Source: Medicago truncatula
Taxonomy: Eukaryota > Streptophyta > Magnoliopsida > Fabales > Fabaceae
Direction: 5' to 3'
Assembly (NCBI RefSeq): GCF_003473485.1
Contig: NC_053045.1
Span: 41,520,494-41,584,493 of the forward strand
Length of the DNA stretch: 64,000 nucleotides
Part shown: in pieces, positions 44,896 through 54,890 of the stretch
How the letters are laid out: every line of letters starts with the position of its first letter
How positions within the stretch are numbered: position 1 is the first letter of the stretch
The notes under the pieces: generated by a model
What the model saw: the letters and a program-made list of their open reading frames with translations, nothing else
The model's database searches: none
Told to the model about the DNA's origin: nothing
Made by a program: the position numbers and the translations under genes

Positions 44896-46026
44896 TCAAA
44901 ACAGCTCACGCTCCAACTCTTCCAACAACTCTTTTTTCCGGTCATCGAGATGCTCTTCGGAACTTAACTTTACATATAGTTTCAATTTCTTCAATCTGTT
45001 TTTCTCCTGTTGCACCAACGTGAACTCTTTCAATTGTTCAATCTCTTGCACCTTGATTTCTTTGAATTGAACCCACTCCTTTTCCACCTCCTCCAAGCCA
45101 GCAGCGTCCTTACTTTTCTTTTTACCTTTTCTTTTAGCTGCCTCCCTATCCATTGGACGAGCACTAGATCCTACAGAGTCCTCGTGAGATCTCTTAGATC
45201 CACTACTTTCTGACCCAACATTTCCTCCCATTTGACTACCATAACGTGGTTGATCACGGAGAGCGTGCCATTCTTCCTTTAAAGTAAATTGAACATTCTT
45301 CCCACATGCAAATAATTCATGCGCTTTTGCCAAAACATCATCTTCCGACCAACCGCTTCCTTGCAAACGCTTAGCGCTTTCATAAGCACCAATCCATTTA
45401 TTTATTACTTTGCTCATATAATTAAAATGATTTCGGCAAGCAATTACATCACGCGGAGGATCGAATGAGTAATGTTCATTACAATACTCAACAATTTTAC
45501 CCCAATATAATTCAAATTTTATCCACCCACTAATTAGCACCAGATTTTGTTCAGTGTTCCATCCTGGTTGCGGATTTCTCTTGCTCTTAGGAGTTGTATC
45601 CTCTGGAATTGGAATAACTTCATTAGCCCTTGTCATTCCACCACGATTTATTTGTGTTGAATATTCAGGATATTCACCAACATTCTGAAAATTGTCATTC
45701 ACCATTGACATATAACCATTAAATGGGGGTGTTTGAGATGGATATCCCATCATAGATCTATGATATGGATTAAAGTTGTTTTGAACAGAGGATGACTGAT
45801 TGAAATTTGATGCAAAACCAAAATTAGGAATGTTTTGAGGATGTTGATTGGGAATTTGATTTGGATTTTGAGGATGTTGGTTGGGAAAGTGATTTGGGTT
45901 TTGAAGATGTTGGTTGGGAAATTGATTTAGGTGTTGATAATTGTTGGGATTTTGGTAGCTAAATGGGTAATCAGAAGAATTTTGGGTGTTGAATTGATTA
46001 TTATTGAGATCCATTTCACTAAACAA
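44896..46026 (-). CDS. Myb/SANT-like ORF of the Harbinger element (NAM-associated C-terminal type), 376 aa
   Basis: Open from ATG to stop. Residues 1-135 are Asn/Gln/Pro-rich with a repeated NP.. FPNQH(P/L)QNPN unit. A trihelix/SANT-like DNA-binding region follows: GWNTEQNLVLISGWIKF, YWGKIVEYCNEHYSF, RNHFNYMSKVINKWIGAYES. Then comes a charged C-terminal half (REAAKRKGKKKSK, and a Glu/Lys coiled coil at about 310-376). Such proteins, often wrongly named glutathione S-transferase T3-like in databases, work with the transposase in Pong-like elements. Compared with relatives I remember, the helix region seems about a dozen residues short between WIKF and YWGK, so the product may be impaired even though the frame is open. 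Confidence 0.8.
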   Translation of the reverse strand: MFSEMDLNNNQFNTQNSSDYPFSYQNPNNYQHLNQFPNQHLQNPNHFPNQHPQNPNQIPNQHPQNIPNFGFASNFNQSSSVQNNFNPYHRSMMGYPSQTPPFNGYMSMVNDNFQNVGEYPEYSTQINRGGMTRANEVIPIPEDTTPKSKRNPQPGWNTEQNLVLISGWIKFELYWGKIVEYCNEHYSFDPPRDVIACRNHFNYMSKVINKWIGAYESAKRLQGSGWSEDDVLAKAHELFACGKNVQFTLKEEWHALRDQPRYGSQMGGNVGSESSGSKRSHEDSVGSSARPMDREAAKRKGKKKSKDAAGLEEVEKEWVQFKEIKVQEIEQLKEFTLVQQEKNRLKKLKLYVKLSSEEHLDDRKKELLEELERELF

Positions 46027-46540
46027 AGACTAAAACTTCAAAAGAAATGCTTTTAATAAGATTAAGATAGTGAAAAACTTGTTTTTTTTTCTGTGTCCAA
46101 ATCAAATGATCAAAGTCTCTATTTATAGAGAGAAAAAAATCACGAATTTTGGTAAAAAAAAAAAAAAAAAGGTTTAAATATGTAAAAGGTCTCTGTAAGT
46201 TCGCGTGTTTTTGGTTTTCGTCCTTGTATCTTTTTTTTTTCTAAAACAAACCCTGTAAGTTGTAAACATTTTGGTTTTAGTCCCTAACGTTAACATCTGT
46301 TAGAAAAACGCTTAGCTGGCAAACGGAGTCACACGTGGCAATCGCTAACATGGGAAAATACGCTTATGTGTACTGACAGATCGCAAGTGACTAGATTTGA
46401 GGGACCAAAACCAAAAACGTAAAATTGCAGAGGGATGAAATTGAAAAAACGTAAACATAAAAATTTAAAATTTAAAAACTAGATCTTCTTCATCTCTCTG
46501 ATTTTCCTTCTTCATCTCCGACCCCAATTTCTTCATCTGT

Positions 46541-47183
46541 GATGGAGTTCCTTTTCTCTTGAAATCCGGCAAAGCTCTTCATACTAAATGGTATGAAACA
46601 TTTCGTCTTTGTTTAGAAAAACTGCAACTTTTGAATTAGCTTTGCATTCTTTGGAATCATGAATTACAAAACATTCCACACACAAAAATGTATCAGTGCA
46701 GAAAGCAGAGTACAATTCAGACACGTCCCGGGTAACTTGTACAAGCGGAACTTTGGAACTAAGTTGGACAAAGTTACAAATGAGCTTGTGCTTCGTGTAC
46801 AACCTGATGAAGCTATATATTTGAAGATCAACAACAAAATTCCTGGTCTGAGAATGAGATTAGACAAAAGTGACATTAATTTTCTTTACGGATCAAGTTG
46901 TTAAGATCCTCTAGATATGTTCTTCACGGAGCTCGCTAACTAATCTAAATTCAAATGTGAAAGTTAACATAGTAGTAATACTATTAAATGCGAACGGAGG
47001 CTGTTCATCAGAAGTGATGAACTTGATGCAGCTTGGGCACTGTTCACTCCATTGCTAAAAGAAATTGAAAACAAGAAGATTGTTCCAGAGATTTATCCTT
47101 ATGGTAGCAGAGGACCAGTTGGAGCACACTACCTTGCTGCAAGGCACAATGTAAGATGGGGAGATGTTGGGGGCGATGAATGA
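46541..47183 (+). pseudogene. Captured fragment of a plastid glucose-6-phosphate dehydrogenase gene
   Basis: Three exon pieces on the plus strand: 46541-46590 (DGVPFLLKSGKALHTK), about 46702-46900 ([54 protein letters not shown]) and 46992-47183 ([48 protein letters not shown] then stop). FRHVPGNLY and the ending are those of plastid, not cytosolic, isoforms. Between pieces lie intron-like segments (GTATGA donor at 46591, GTGCAG acceptor at 46696-46701), so genomic DNA was copied and not mRNA. A segment around AYERLLLDAIEG is not visible, and the NAD(P)-binding half is absent, so no enzyme can be made. Confidence 0.9.
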
Positions 47184-47488
47184 TAAATGACTGACCTCTT
47201 ATGATTATAAGCATATACATTATCAGTTTCATATTTAGATTTATAGGATAGTTTTGTGCTTTCCTCACTATTCATTTTAAGAAGAATATTTCATGTAGAA
47301 TAATAGCAGAATTTATCATGTACTATATCTTGCACTTGCGGTGCTTTTAGTTGGAGGGGGCGAGGGGCATCTAGTTGATTTAGAATTATAACAAAATCAT
47401 ATATGCCTATATTTAAAGAAGATGCCAACTTTTTGTATAGCAATTTTTCTTCTAATTTTGTATAGCAAAATAATGAATAACGATTGAA

Positions 47489-47605
47489 GTAGACGCATTT
47501 GCTAACACTCCTCACCATGTTTCCATAAACAATTAAACGACGTTCAAAACTGTGTCCAACAATAAGAGCAGAAAGAAAAAGTAGACGCATTTGCTACCAA
47601 TTCCC
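47489..47605. repeat. Short direct repeat inside the Pack-MULE
   Basis: AGTAGACGCATTTGCTA occurs at about 47488 and again at about 47580, 90 bp apart. It may mark the junction of a second captured or duplicated segment. On the minus strand, 47600-47740 reads NSKMGIELFEEIERNKVKP, which is protein-like but unassigned. Confidence 0.5.
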
Positions 47606-48559
47606 CTTATGAACATCCTTTACCATATAAGCAGCTTTCTTAGTCTTCCCTTCTTTAAAATATAAGGTTTCACTTTATTCCTCTCTATCTCCTCAAAAAG
47701 CTCAATCCCCATTTTACTATTACCAACTGTTGTTAGAGATGAAGAAAATGAGATTGGAGATGAAGAAGAAAAAACAGAGATATGAAGAAGATCTACTTTT
47801 TAAATTTTAAATTTTGATGTTCATGTTTTTTCAATTTCATCCCTTTGCAATTTTGCGTTTTTGGTTTTGGTCCCTCAAATCTAGTCACTTATGATCTGTC
47901 AGTACACATAAGCGTGTTTTGCCATGTCAGCGATTGCCACGTGTGACTCCGTTTGCCAACTAAGCGCTTTTCTAACAGAGGTTAACGTTAGGGATTAAAA
48001 CCAAAATGTTCACAACTTACAGGGTTTGTTTTAGAAAGAAAAAAAAGATACAAGGACGAAAACCAAAAACACGCGAACTTACAGGGACCTTTTACATATT
48101 TAAGCAAAAAAATATATATATATATTTGCAATGAAATAATTGAGTCCAAATTATTAAGAAGATAAAAATCCAAGCAGCCAATCGTGAAGCAACACGTGTC
48201 ACTGCTTTATCCACAACTCATTCTCTCTCCGCGTATTCCTGCACGCGACGCGCCTTGTCGGCGCGTGCCTCACATGTGCCCTGCTTGGCAAATGGAAATG
48301 CGACGCGTGGCCCCTCCAGTCAGACTTTCAACATGTTTAAACCTTTCATCACCTCTTTCCTCTTCTCTCATTTTCAATAAGTCACTCCAATGATTTCAAT
48401 AGGTTGAAAATGACATTCAATAAGGTAGATGGTCTTAGAGTGATTGCGTGTTTATTAAATATTTTTATTAAGAAATTATAGATGTTGTTGTAGATAGGGA
48501 CGGCCCCACGTGCCAAGGCCCTCACTACTTTTTCTATTTTTTTTCCTTCTAATAATAAT

Positions 48560-48583
48560 ACCTATATATATATATATATATAT
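48560..48583. repeat. (TA)n microsatellite
   Basis: About eleven TA units between CC and TTTCTCC. Confidence 0.85.
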
Positions 48584-48640
48584 TTCTCCATTGATGAACA
48601 AAGAGATGAATGGTAAAAGGCCTACACTTAATAAACTAAA

Positions 48641-48906
48641 GAGTTAAATATATTTTTAGTCTATACAAAATCATCAAGTTTTTAAGTTTAGTTCTTATAA
48701 AATTTTAATGGTAATTTTAATTTTTCATAATATTGTAGTTTATAAGAATAGTCCTTATTTTGAAAACTTTTTGCAAAAAATGTCTACGTTTAGTCCTCTG
48801 AAATAGTCCAAATAATATCCAAATAAGAACTAAAAGTGGATAAAAATTTTATAGGGTCTAAACATAAAAGCTCATAATTTTGTAGGGATTAAAACATATT
48901 TAACCC
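48641..48906. mobile_element. MULE-like MITE with exact 9-bp target duplication, 266 bp
   Basis: The inverted termini GAGTTAAATATATTTTTAGT and AAAACATATTTAACCC are flanked by an exact 9-bp direct repeat, TAAACTAAA, at 48632-48640 and 48907-48915. The terminal sequence resembles that of the Pack-MULE next door (TTAAATATG), suggesting related families. Confidence 0.88.
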
Positions 48907-48915
48907 TAAACTAAA

Positions 48916-49677
48916 AGCCAAATATATCTTGATTCCCAAGTTGCAAACCCCATTCCATCGGAAAACATGACAATTGCAACTAATGAAATAGTTTTCTTAG
49001 TTATGAGTATTTACAGAAATTGGATGTGAAATTGCATGAAGCTGAATGGTCAAACAATTATTTGTTTACTTATATCGAGTGATATTTTAATTGACATTGA
49101 AAATGAGAAAACCATTCCATATTTGAGTATGAAAAGTAGTAGAGAACAATTATTATGTATATTTATGCATTTAAAAATAAAATATTATATCACGACTTTT
49201 GCTTACACTTATTACGACCGATGGAAACACCTCATCCCTTGTATGGGTGTCATCTTGTAATCTTTTGGTTTGGTTGGTGCTCTGATTTGATTTGGGCACC
49301 ATAACTTTGTAAATATTTCTTGGTGTTTCTCCTTTTGCACACCTTGTGCGGGGGGTAATATCGTTAGTTTACTTTAGTAATATATTTCATCTTGATTTGT
49401 TCAAAAAAAAATATTATATATATATTGGTTAAATAAATTTATATTTATATGGTCTGCACTACTTAAAATTTATAGGTTCGTCACTGTTATGGATCATGTA
49501 GTATTATTTGTGACCGATGGAGTGGTATTATGTCAATGGATACAACTATTCACAGAATGAAGATGGGCAGAACTGAAAAGTAAATTGCAAAATCCTTTAT
49601 GAAAAAACTTAATTGTAAATTTGTATTTAATTAATCATATCATATTCATGTATAAACTAGTATTATTTTTCAATAAC
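48916..49677. other. Gene-free AT-rich stretch
   Basis: No gene or clear repeat structure seen. An open frame at 49036-49260 has no domain. Confidence 0.5.
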
Positions 49678-50012
49678 CATTAAATTGGTACTCGTTTTTG
49701 TACCAAATACTCAATTTAATCCCTAATTCTATTAATAATTCAAAATTATCCATGTCTTTGTCAAACGTGTATAAAAATAGAATAAAATCGCCATTTTTAA
49801 CTGCAGTCAAGGCTGATTTGGACTTGGAGGATGCAGACCCGGCTGATTTCGTGTTGTTGGACGCAGGCTGGACTTATTCGGTTTTGATGGAAACTAATAA
49901 AGGAATCTAATTGAGAAACATTTGATAAAAACAGAGACCATTTTAAGTTAATAATAGAGTTATAGACCAAATTAAAAATTTGGTACAAAAAAATGGACCA
50001 ATTTAATTGTTT
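49678..50012. mobile_element. TIR element, about 330 bp
   Basis: The left arm ATTAAATTGGTACTCGTTTTTGTACCAAAT is mirrored by ATTTGGTACAAAAAAATGGACCAATTTAAT on the right, with the arms continuing toward CTATTAATAATTC. The interior has a GC-richer patch (49800-49870). The target duplication was not resolved. Confidence 0.65.
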
Positions 50013-51225
50013 ACTCGTTATTTTTTCATTAAACCAATGCCTGCCTGCATAAAAGTATCATATGCTGCCAAGAAACATATGACTATGACTAGGTTGAGAA
50101 TATGTGAACCTGCTACTAGTGCTAAATCATATCCAGGCTGCAGCAAATCAGCAAGAGCTATGCTAGAGGCAGGGAGATAATGAAAATGAAAAGTGAAACC
50201 TCTAAGCCCTGCAAGAGTCAGAGAGTCTCTTGGCTTGGAATGAGGCCGTATGTGCATTGTTGTTGTCTGGTGATTGGTTAAATTTACTTCATATAGGTCT
50301 CTACACTTTAACCATGTTTTAGATTACCCCAATTATATAGTTTTGTACGTGGCTCTTAATATAAATAGATTTTTTTGGGGGCTCTTAATATAAATAGAAC
50401 TAAAATAAATATTTTTAAAAGTTAAATATGTTTTTCGCCACAACAAATTTAAATTTTGTTTTTCATTTTATAAAAATAAATCGCACTTTTTAGTCCGTAA
50501 AACATTATCCTACAATCAATTTTAATTATCTTTACTTTTAAGTCAACCTATACTTTTGGATGATTCTATGCGGACATACTTAGAATACTAGAAAAAGTTT
50601 TTATCAAAATTTTATCATTATCTATTCAATTAAATGATTCAGTTTTTAAAGTAGCTATACCTATACATAAAATTATATCATTTTTTTTTTCCAATTTTAC
50701 CTGTTATTTAAAATATTTTATATATATTATTTGTATCCAATCAAATAACAAAATTTATTAAATGGTATTGAGAAAAGCATACAGACTTGCACGTAAGTTT
50801 TAATAATAACTTTTCCGTTCTCAAGTCCATAACATTGTGTTTTTGAAACATTCTCTATTTTAGACCTTGTGTGATTCCTTACGGTTTTATCACAAAAGAA
50901 ATTTTGTTAGATTGAGAAGTGAAAATGTCTTTTATGAACATTTCTTAATCCCTGTTCTCAAACAATATGTAAGATTATTTTTGGTGTATAAGGACGATAA
51001 CATTCAACGTGTAATTAACATGTTAGAAGAAATTGTTTAACATATATTACAACTATGAAATTAATAAATAAAAAATTACACAGTCGATTAAACATAATCA
51101 TTATATTATAAAAATATTCAACTTTAATCATATCTATTGTTAAAAATTTACATGTGAATGTTTATGATTTCTTAACGGGTACAACTTTTGCTTTATTTTT
51201 TACTTTAGCAACATAATAAAATTAA
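50013..51225. other. Gene-free stretch
   Basis: A minus-strand open frame at 50018-50257 contains a hydrophobic run (ALVAGSHILNLVIVICFLAA) and has less AT-biased composition than its surroundings, so it may be a captured or broken exon. I do not recognise it. The remainder is AT-rich. Confidence 0.35.
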
Positions 51226-51634
51226 GGCAAATTCTATGGTACACCCAATGAATTTGGGTGTATCGGTACACCAAGTCGTAAAATTAATAATAAATTAGTT
51301 GTTTTTTTGAAGAAAAATAATTATTTTCTATCATTGACAACTAAGATAATTAAATTTTATTTACCAAAAGCTTCGACGAAATAAAATTTAATTTTTAAGA
51401 ATTTTTATTACTCATAACAATGAATATTGATTATTTTTTATGACAAAATGTAATTTTTTTAATATAATCCTTATAAACAATGAAATGCTGGTTTTTCTTA
51501 TGAAATGATGTTTTCTAAAATATAAATATTGACAAATACTTTTTTATTTCATTAAAGTGATCGTTAATTTATAAATTTTGTGCAACAAGAGTACCGGTAC
51601 ACTCAAAATTGTGGGTGTACCATAGAAGTTCCCC
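51226..51634. mobile_element. Foldback MITE with 8-bp target duplication, 409 bp
   Basis: Left GGCAAATTCTATGGTACACC (51226) and right GGTGTACCATAGAAGTTCCCC (ending 51634) are inverted copies. The second arm phrases CGGTACACC and CCGGTACAC extend the pairing. AAAATTAA is repeated exactly at 51218-51225 and 51635-51642. Confidence 0.85.
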
Positions 51635-51642
51635 AAAATTAA

Positions 51643-52961
51643 ACTTTTACATTGTACCAAAAGATATTAAACTTTGTCAATAAATATAAGGTCTAAGTTC
51701 AAGTTATATTGTCAACTTTGATGATTTTTTTTTTGTGAGTGATCTGTTAGTATTTGTTGAATTTAGAAGTTTTTTTTAATCTGGGTGAGTCTCTAGAGCT
51801 TTACCCACTTATACTTTTTTTCATAATTTTTTTTTTTATAAACTTTTGTCTCCAACAAAGATTCTTAAATGCAAAATTTATTTATGAATACATTTTAAAA
51901 AAAGTGATAAATTTTTCGACCCTACAACATAAAATATACTACCTTTCCAATTACTATTTAACACCAAGTCATAAGCACCACGTGGAATGGTGTCCTCATT
52001 TGTAAGATTTTTTTTGGGATGATATTTTAGGGTTATTGGAGAAATACTTGGAATTAGTTCTAAAATAGGAATAGAGTTTCCTAGTGAGTAGTGAGTGGGT
52101 GCCGTACTATCACGGAGGTGAGGAATAAAACGGGTGAATATTCGGTTATGGTGGTGCTCATCTCAGTGGGGACCAACACACAGATGTTCTGAGCTGCTGA
52201 CACAAAAATCGTCCATAATGCGACCTGCGATTCCCAAATAGGACAGGGACGATGCAAGAAATGCATCAAGAGTCAAGACTACTTATACACAAAGATATTG
52301 CAAGGATTTTGGTTGAGATAATAGTCATTTTATTCCTTGAATATTGTCGCGTTATTTTTCGGAGGTCAATGCCATTTGATTAGCGTTTGACTCACTTTTT
52401 TATTTCACGACTGAACAATTTTTTTTTTTTAAGGGGAAAAAGTTCCAAACAACCCATTTTGAAAAATATTCGTAATACTCTATGAGAACCTCTTGATTTT
52501 ATTCAACTTTTTGTGCTTAAACTTGCTTGTTTTTGAAGAGATGAAAATAGAATTGAATGATGAGTTGAAAAGGAAAAGAAAATTGATTTTAGTTGAAAAG
52601 AAAAAGAAAATTTATTTTTAGTTGATTTGGAAGGACAAAGTCCTCTACCTACATACCTGTGAGGGATCAAAACCTCGTAGTTCGGGGTAGAAATTGACGT
52701 TTGGGTTGTTTTGTGATTTTTATTAGTTTTGAAAAATGTTTTAAAGTAAAAAGCCAAATGGCGAAATAAACTTGTTTGTGTTTTTTAATATTGAAGAAAG
52801 TAGACTCAAAGTAGAATTAAAATTGATTTGAGATTTGATTAAGAAAGAAAATAAAAAGAACAATCACCTGATTTGAGAATCAAGGTTTAAGAATGTGCAA
52901 AATAACAACAAAATGGTTGCAACTTACAACACTAATGTGTGACATGGACTGCACTAATAAG
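51643..52961. other. Gene-free stretch
   Basis: A GC-richer patch at 52080-52270 breaks the AT-rich background, but neither strand gives a recognisable protein. 52500-52760 has a minus-strand open frame of low-complexity composition. No gene supported. Confidence 0.45.
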
Positions 52962-53189
52962 GGAGTAAACATCAAATTGGTCTCTGTCTTTGTAAGTCAT
53001 TCTCAAATTAGCTCATATCTTTGTCCAAAGTTTCTCAATTAGGTCTCTTTCTTTATGTTTTTATCACATGATGAGGGACCAAATTGAGAAACTTTTGTCA
53101 AAGACAGAGACTAGTTTGAAATATTAATAAAGTCATGGACTAATTTGAGAGTCTCCTACAAAGACAAAGACTAATTTAATACTTCACCC
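52962..53189. mobile_element. MITE with 8-bp target duplication, 228 bp
   Basis: The ends GGAGTAAACATCAAATTGG and the stretch before TTCACCCC are inverted (rc GGGGTGAAGTATTAAATTAG), with arms continuing as CTCTGTCTTTGTAAG / CTACAAAGACAAAGAC. CTAATAAG is repeated exactly at 52954-52961 and 53190-53197. Confidence 0.82.
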
Positions 53190-54101
53190 CTAATAAGTCG
53201 ATAGTCTAAAAAATATAGAGTAAATAGGTAATTATCTCCCCCCTCGAAATTATAAGTTTCGTCAATTACCTTCCGACATTAACAAAACTTCAATTACCCA
53301 ATTGATATTGCACGACGTTAATCAATTTACCCCCTCGGTCAAATTCTTCTGTTAGTCAACATGACGTGGCATTTGACTGTCTATGTGGCACTGCCACGTG
53401 TTTGACGTGTCATGCCACGTCACAGGTGGTAAAAAAATTCAATTTTTTTGAAACAAAAATATGGATTTTCTTTAAGATTATGAGCAAATACATGCGTGAT
53501 GAAGATCTTCGACATAATGACAAAAATTTGCAGGGACCAATTGCAATAATTTTCAAAAAGAGGAACCAAAAGGTAACAATTTTTTGCATGGAGCTGAAAA
53601 AAATAGATGCCCTATTTTGAATTACTAAAAAAGATTTTTAGACCAACATAGCCTACGATAGGTCAGGTCAGACTAGACTTTTTTTCTTTAAACAGAGAAA
53701 ATCTAAGCTTTTTTAGAAGCCTATTTAGCTTACATTTTCAGTACCATTTTTATCTTTTATTTCAAGGTCAAATTCTTGGAGGAGAAAAATTCATCGGATC
53801 AACCTCGGCTTGACATCCTTTTTAGTTTTGCACTCATCTGCAAAATGCCCCATGAACTTGAAATTTTATATTTTTTTCTTCTTATCCTTAACTCAAAAGA
53901 TATTATTTAGCTTTTAAGGATGGGGCAGCCTAAAGGACTAAGGAGGCATGACAACTAAACCCATATCCGCGGGTACCCATCCGAACCAAACCCGATTTGA
54001 CAGATTTTACCTGCTTAGATTGGGTTTGGGTATGGGTTTAAGTTTTCCTCGATTTAATAAAACAGGTATGGGACGGGTAACGGGGATATAGGTACCCATA
54101 C

Positions 54102-54890
54102 TAGGGGAGTTCGTGGGTGGCTTTGGGTTGGGTTTGGCCAAACCCAATATCACCCGTTATACTATTGTGTGGGTTTGGGAAAACCCTCTAATTTTTGGGT
54201 TGGGTTGGATTAGGTAATGGGTTACCCAACTTATTTTTCTATTATTTTAATATTAAATGACTAATTGACAAGTCCTCGTAGGTTTGTTTTAAAATAGTAC
54301 TATACTTTTTAATTTTCTTAAAAAAAATGTTTAACTTATTTTAATATAATTTTATGCATCATAAAATATCAAATAATAAACTCTATCATAAAATACTACA
54401 ACAAACTAAAGTTGCATGACATAAAATTGCATTAGTATCAAAATAACCAAAAAGTGCAACATATTAATTTGTAACTCTAGTACTCCCTCCGGTCCTTATT
54501 ATAAGAAACTTTTGATTTTTTAGATTCATTGAGTAATTAATGTATCTTATTGTAAATATAGACTAGATACATCACTTACACAATGAATCTAAAAATTCAA
54601 TTGTTTTTTATAATAAGGACCGGAGGGAGTATGTTTTTATTTCAATATATAGGATACAATGTGTATGTTTTGAAAATATAATTTTCTTTCTACACTATAA
54701 AAATAAAGATAAAAATATTAACATTATTGGGTAAGTGGATTTTTTGGGTTTGGGTCTGATTTTACCCGAAACCCATTTATTTTTATGGGTTTTTCATTTT
54801 TAGAAACCATACCCATCCAACCCATTATTTTGGGTTTTTTGGGTGGGTTTGACCGGGTTTTTTGGGTTGACCCAACCCATGAACACCCCT
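54102..54890. mobile_element. hAT-type MITE with exact 8-bp target duplication, 789 bp
   Basis: Left TAGGGGAGTTCGTGGGTGGC and right CCAACCCATGAACACCCCT are inverted. ACCCATAC is repeated exactly at 54094-54101 and 54891-54898. It lies wholly inside the hAT element 53945-55348 and itself contains a Stowaway. Confidence 0.87.
54483..54629. mobile_element. Stowaway MITE, 147 bp
   Basis: CTCCCTCCGGTCCTTATTAT and ATAATAAGGACCGGAGGGAG inverted ends are flanked by TA on each side (54481-54482, 54630-54631). Same family as the copy at 61584-61730. Innermost member of the nest. Confidence 0.93.

Larger units (their letters stand above)
46171..48105. mobile_element. Pack-MULE: long-TIR Mutator-like element, about 1.94 kb, inside the Harbinger element
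   Basis: Terminal inverted repeats of about 340-360 bp. The left arm runs from GGTTTAAATATGTAAAAGG through GTAAGTTCGCGTGTTTTTGG to AAACTAGATCTTCTTCATCTC; the right arm mirrors it (47740-48105), including CGTTTGCCAACTAAGCGC and AGTACACATAAGCG. Flanks are runs of A on both sides, consistent with a 9-bp A-rich target duplication but not diagnostic. No transposase inside. The interior contains part of a plastid glucose-6-phosphate dehydrogenase gene (46541-47183 and probably 3' UTR), which defines it as a Pack-MULE. Confidence 0.88.
43322..48434 (-). mobile_element. Two-gene PIF/Harbinger transposon, 5.1 kb including an inserted MULE
   Basis: The left end GACCATTTACAATAGTTGAA and the right end TTCAATAAGGTAGATGGTC form imperfect terminal inverted repeats, with TTA flanking at 43319-43321 and 48435-48437. 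Both element genes read on the minus strand: a Myb/SANT ORF (46026-44896) and a transposase relic (about 44500-43625). Without the Mutator-like insertion at 46171-48105 it would be about 3.2 kb. The transposase is broken and loses its C-terminal part, so the element cannot move by itself; the Myb ORF is still open. Confidence 0.85.

Noticed and set aside
49797-49910. Less AT-rich open frame on both strands inside a TIR element
   Set aside because: Short, no family match, and the two strands are equally open, so neither can be preferred.
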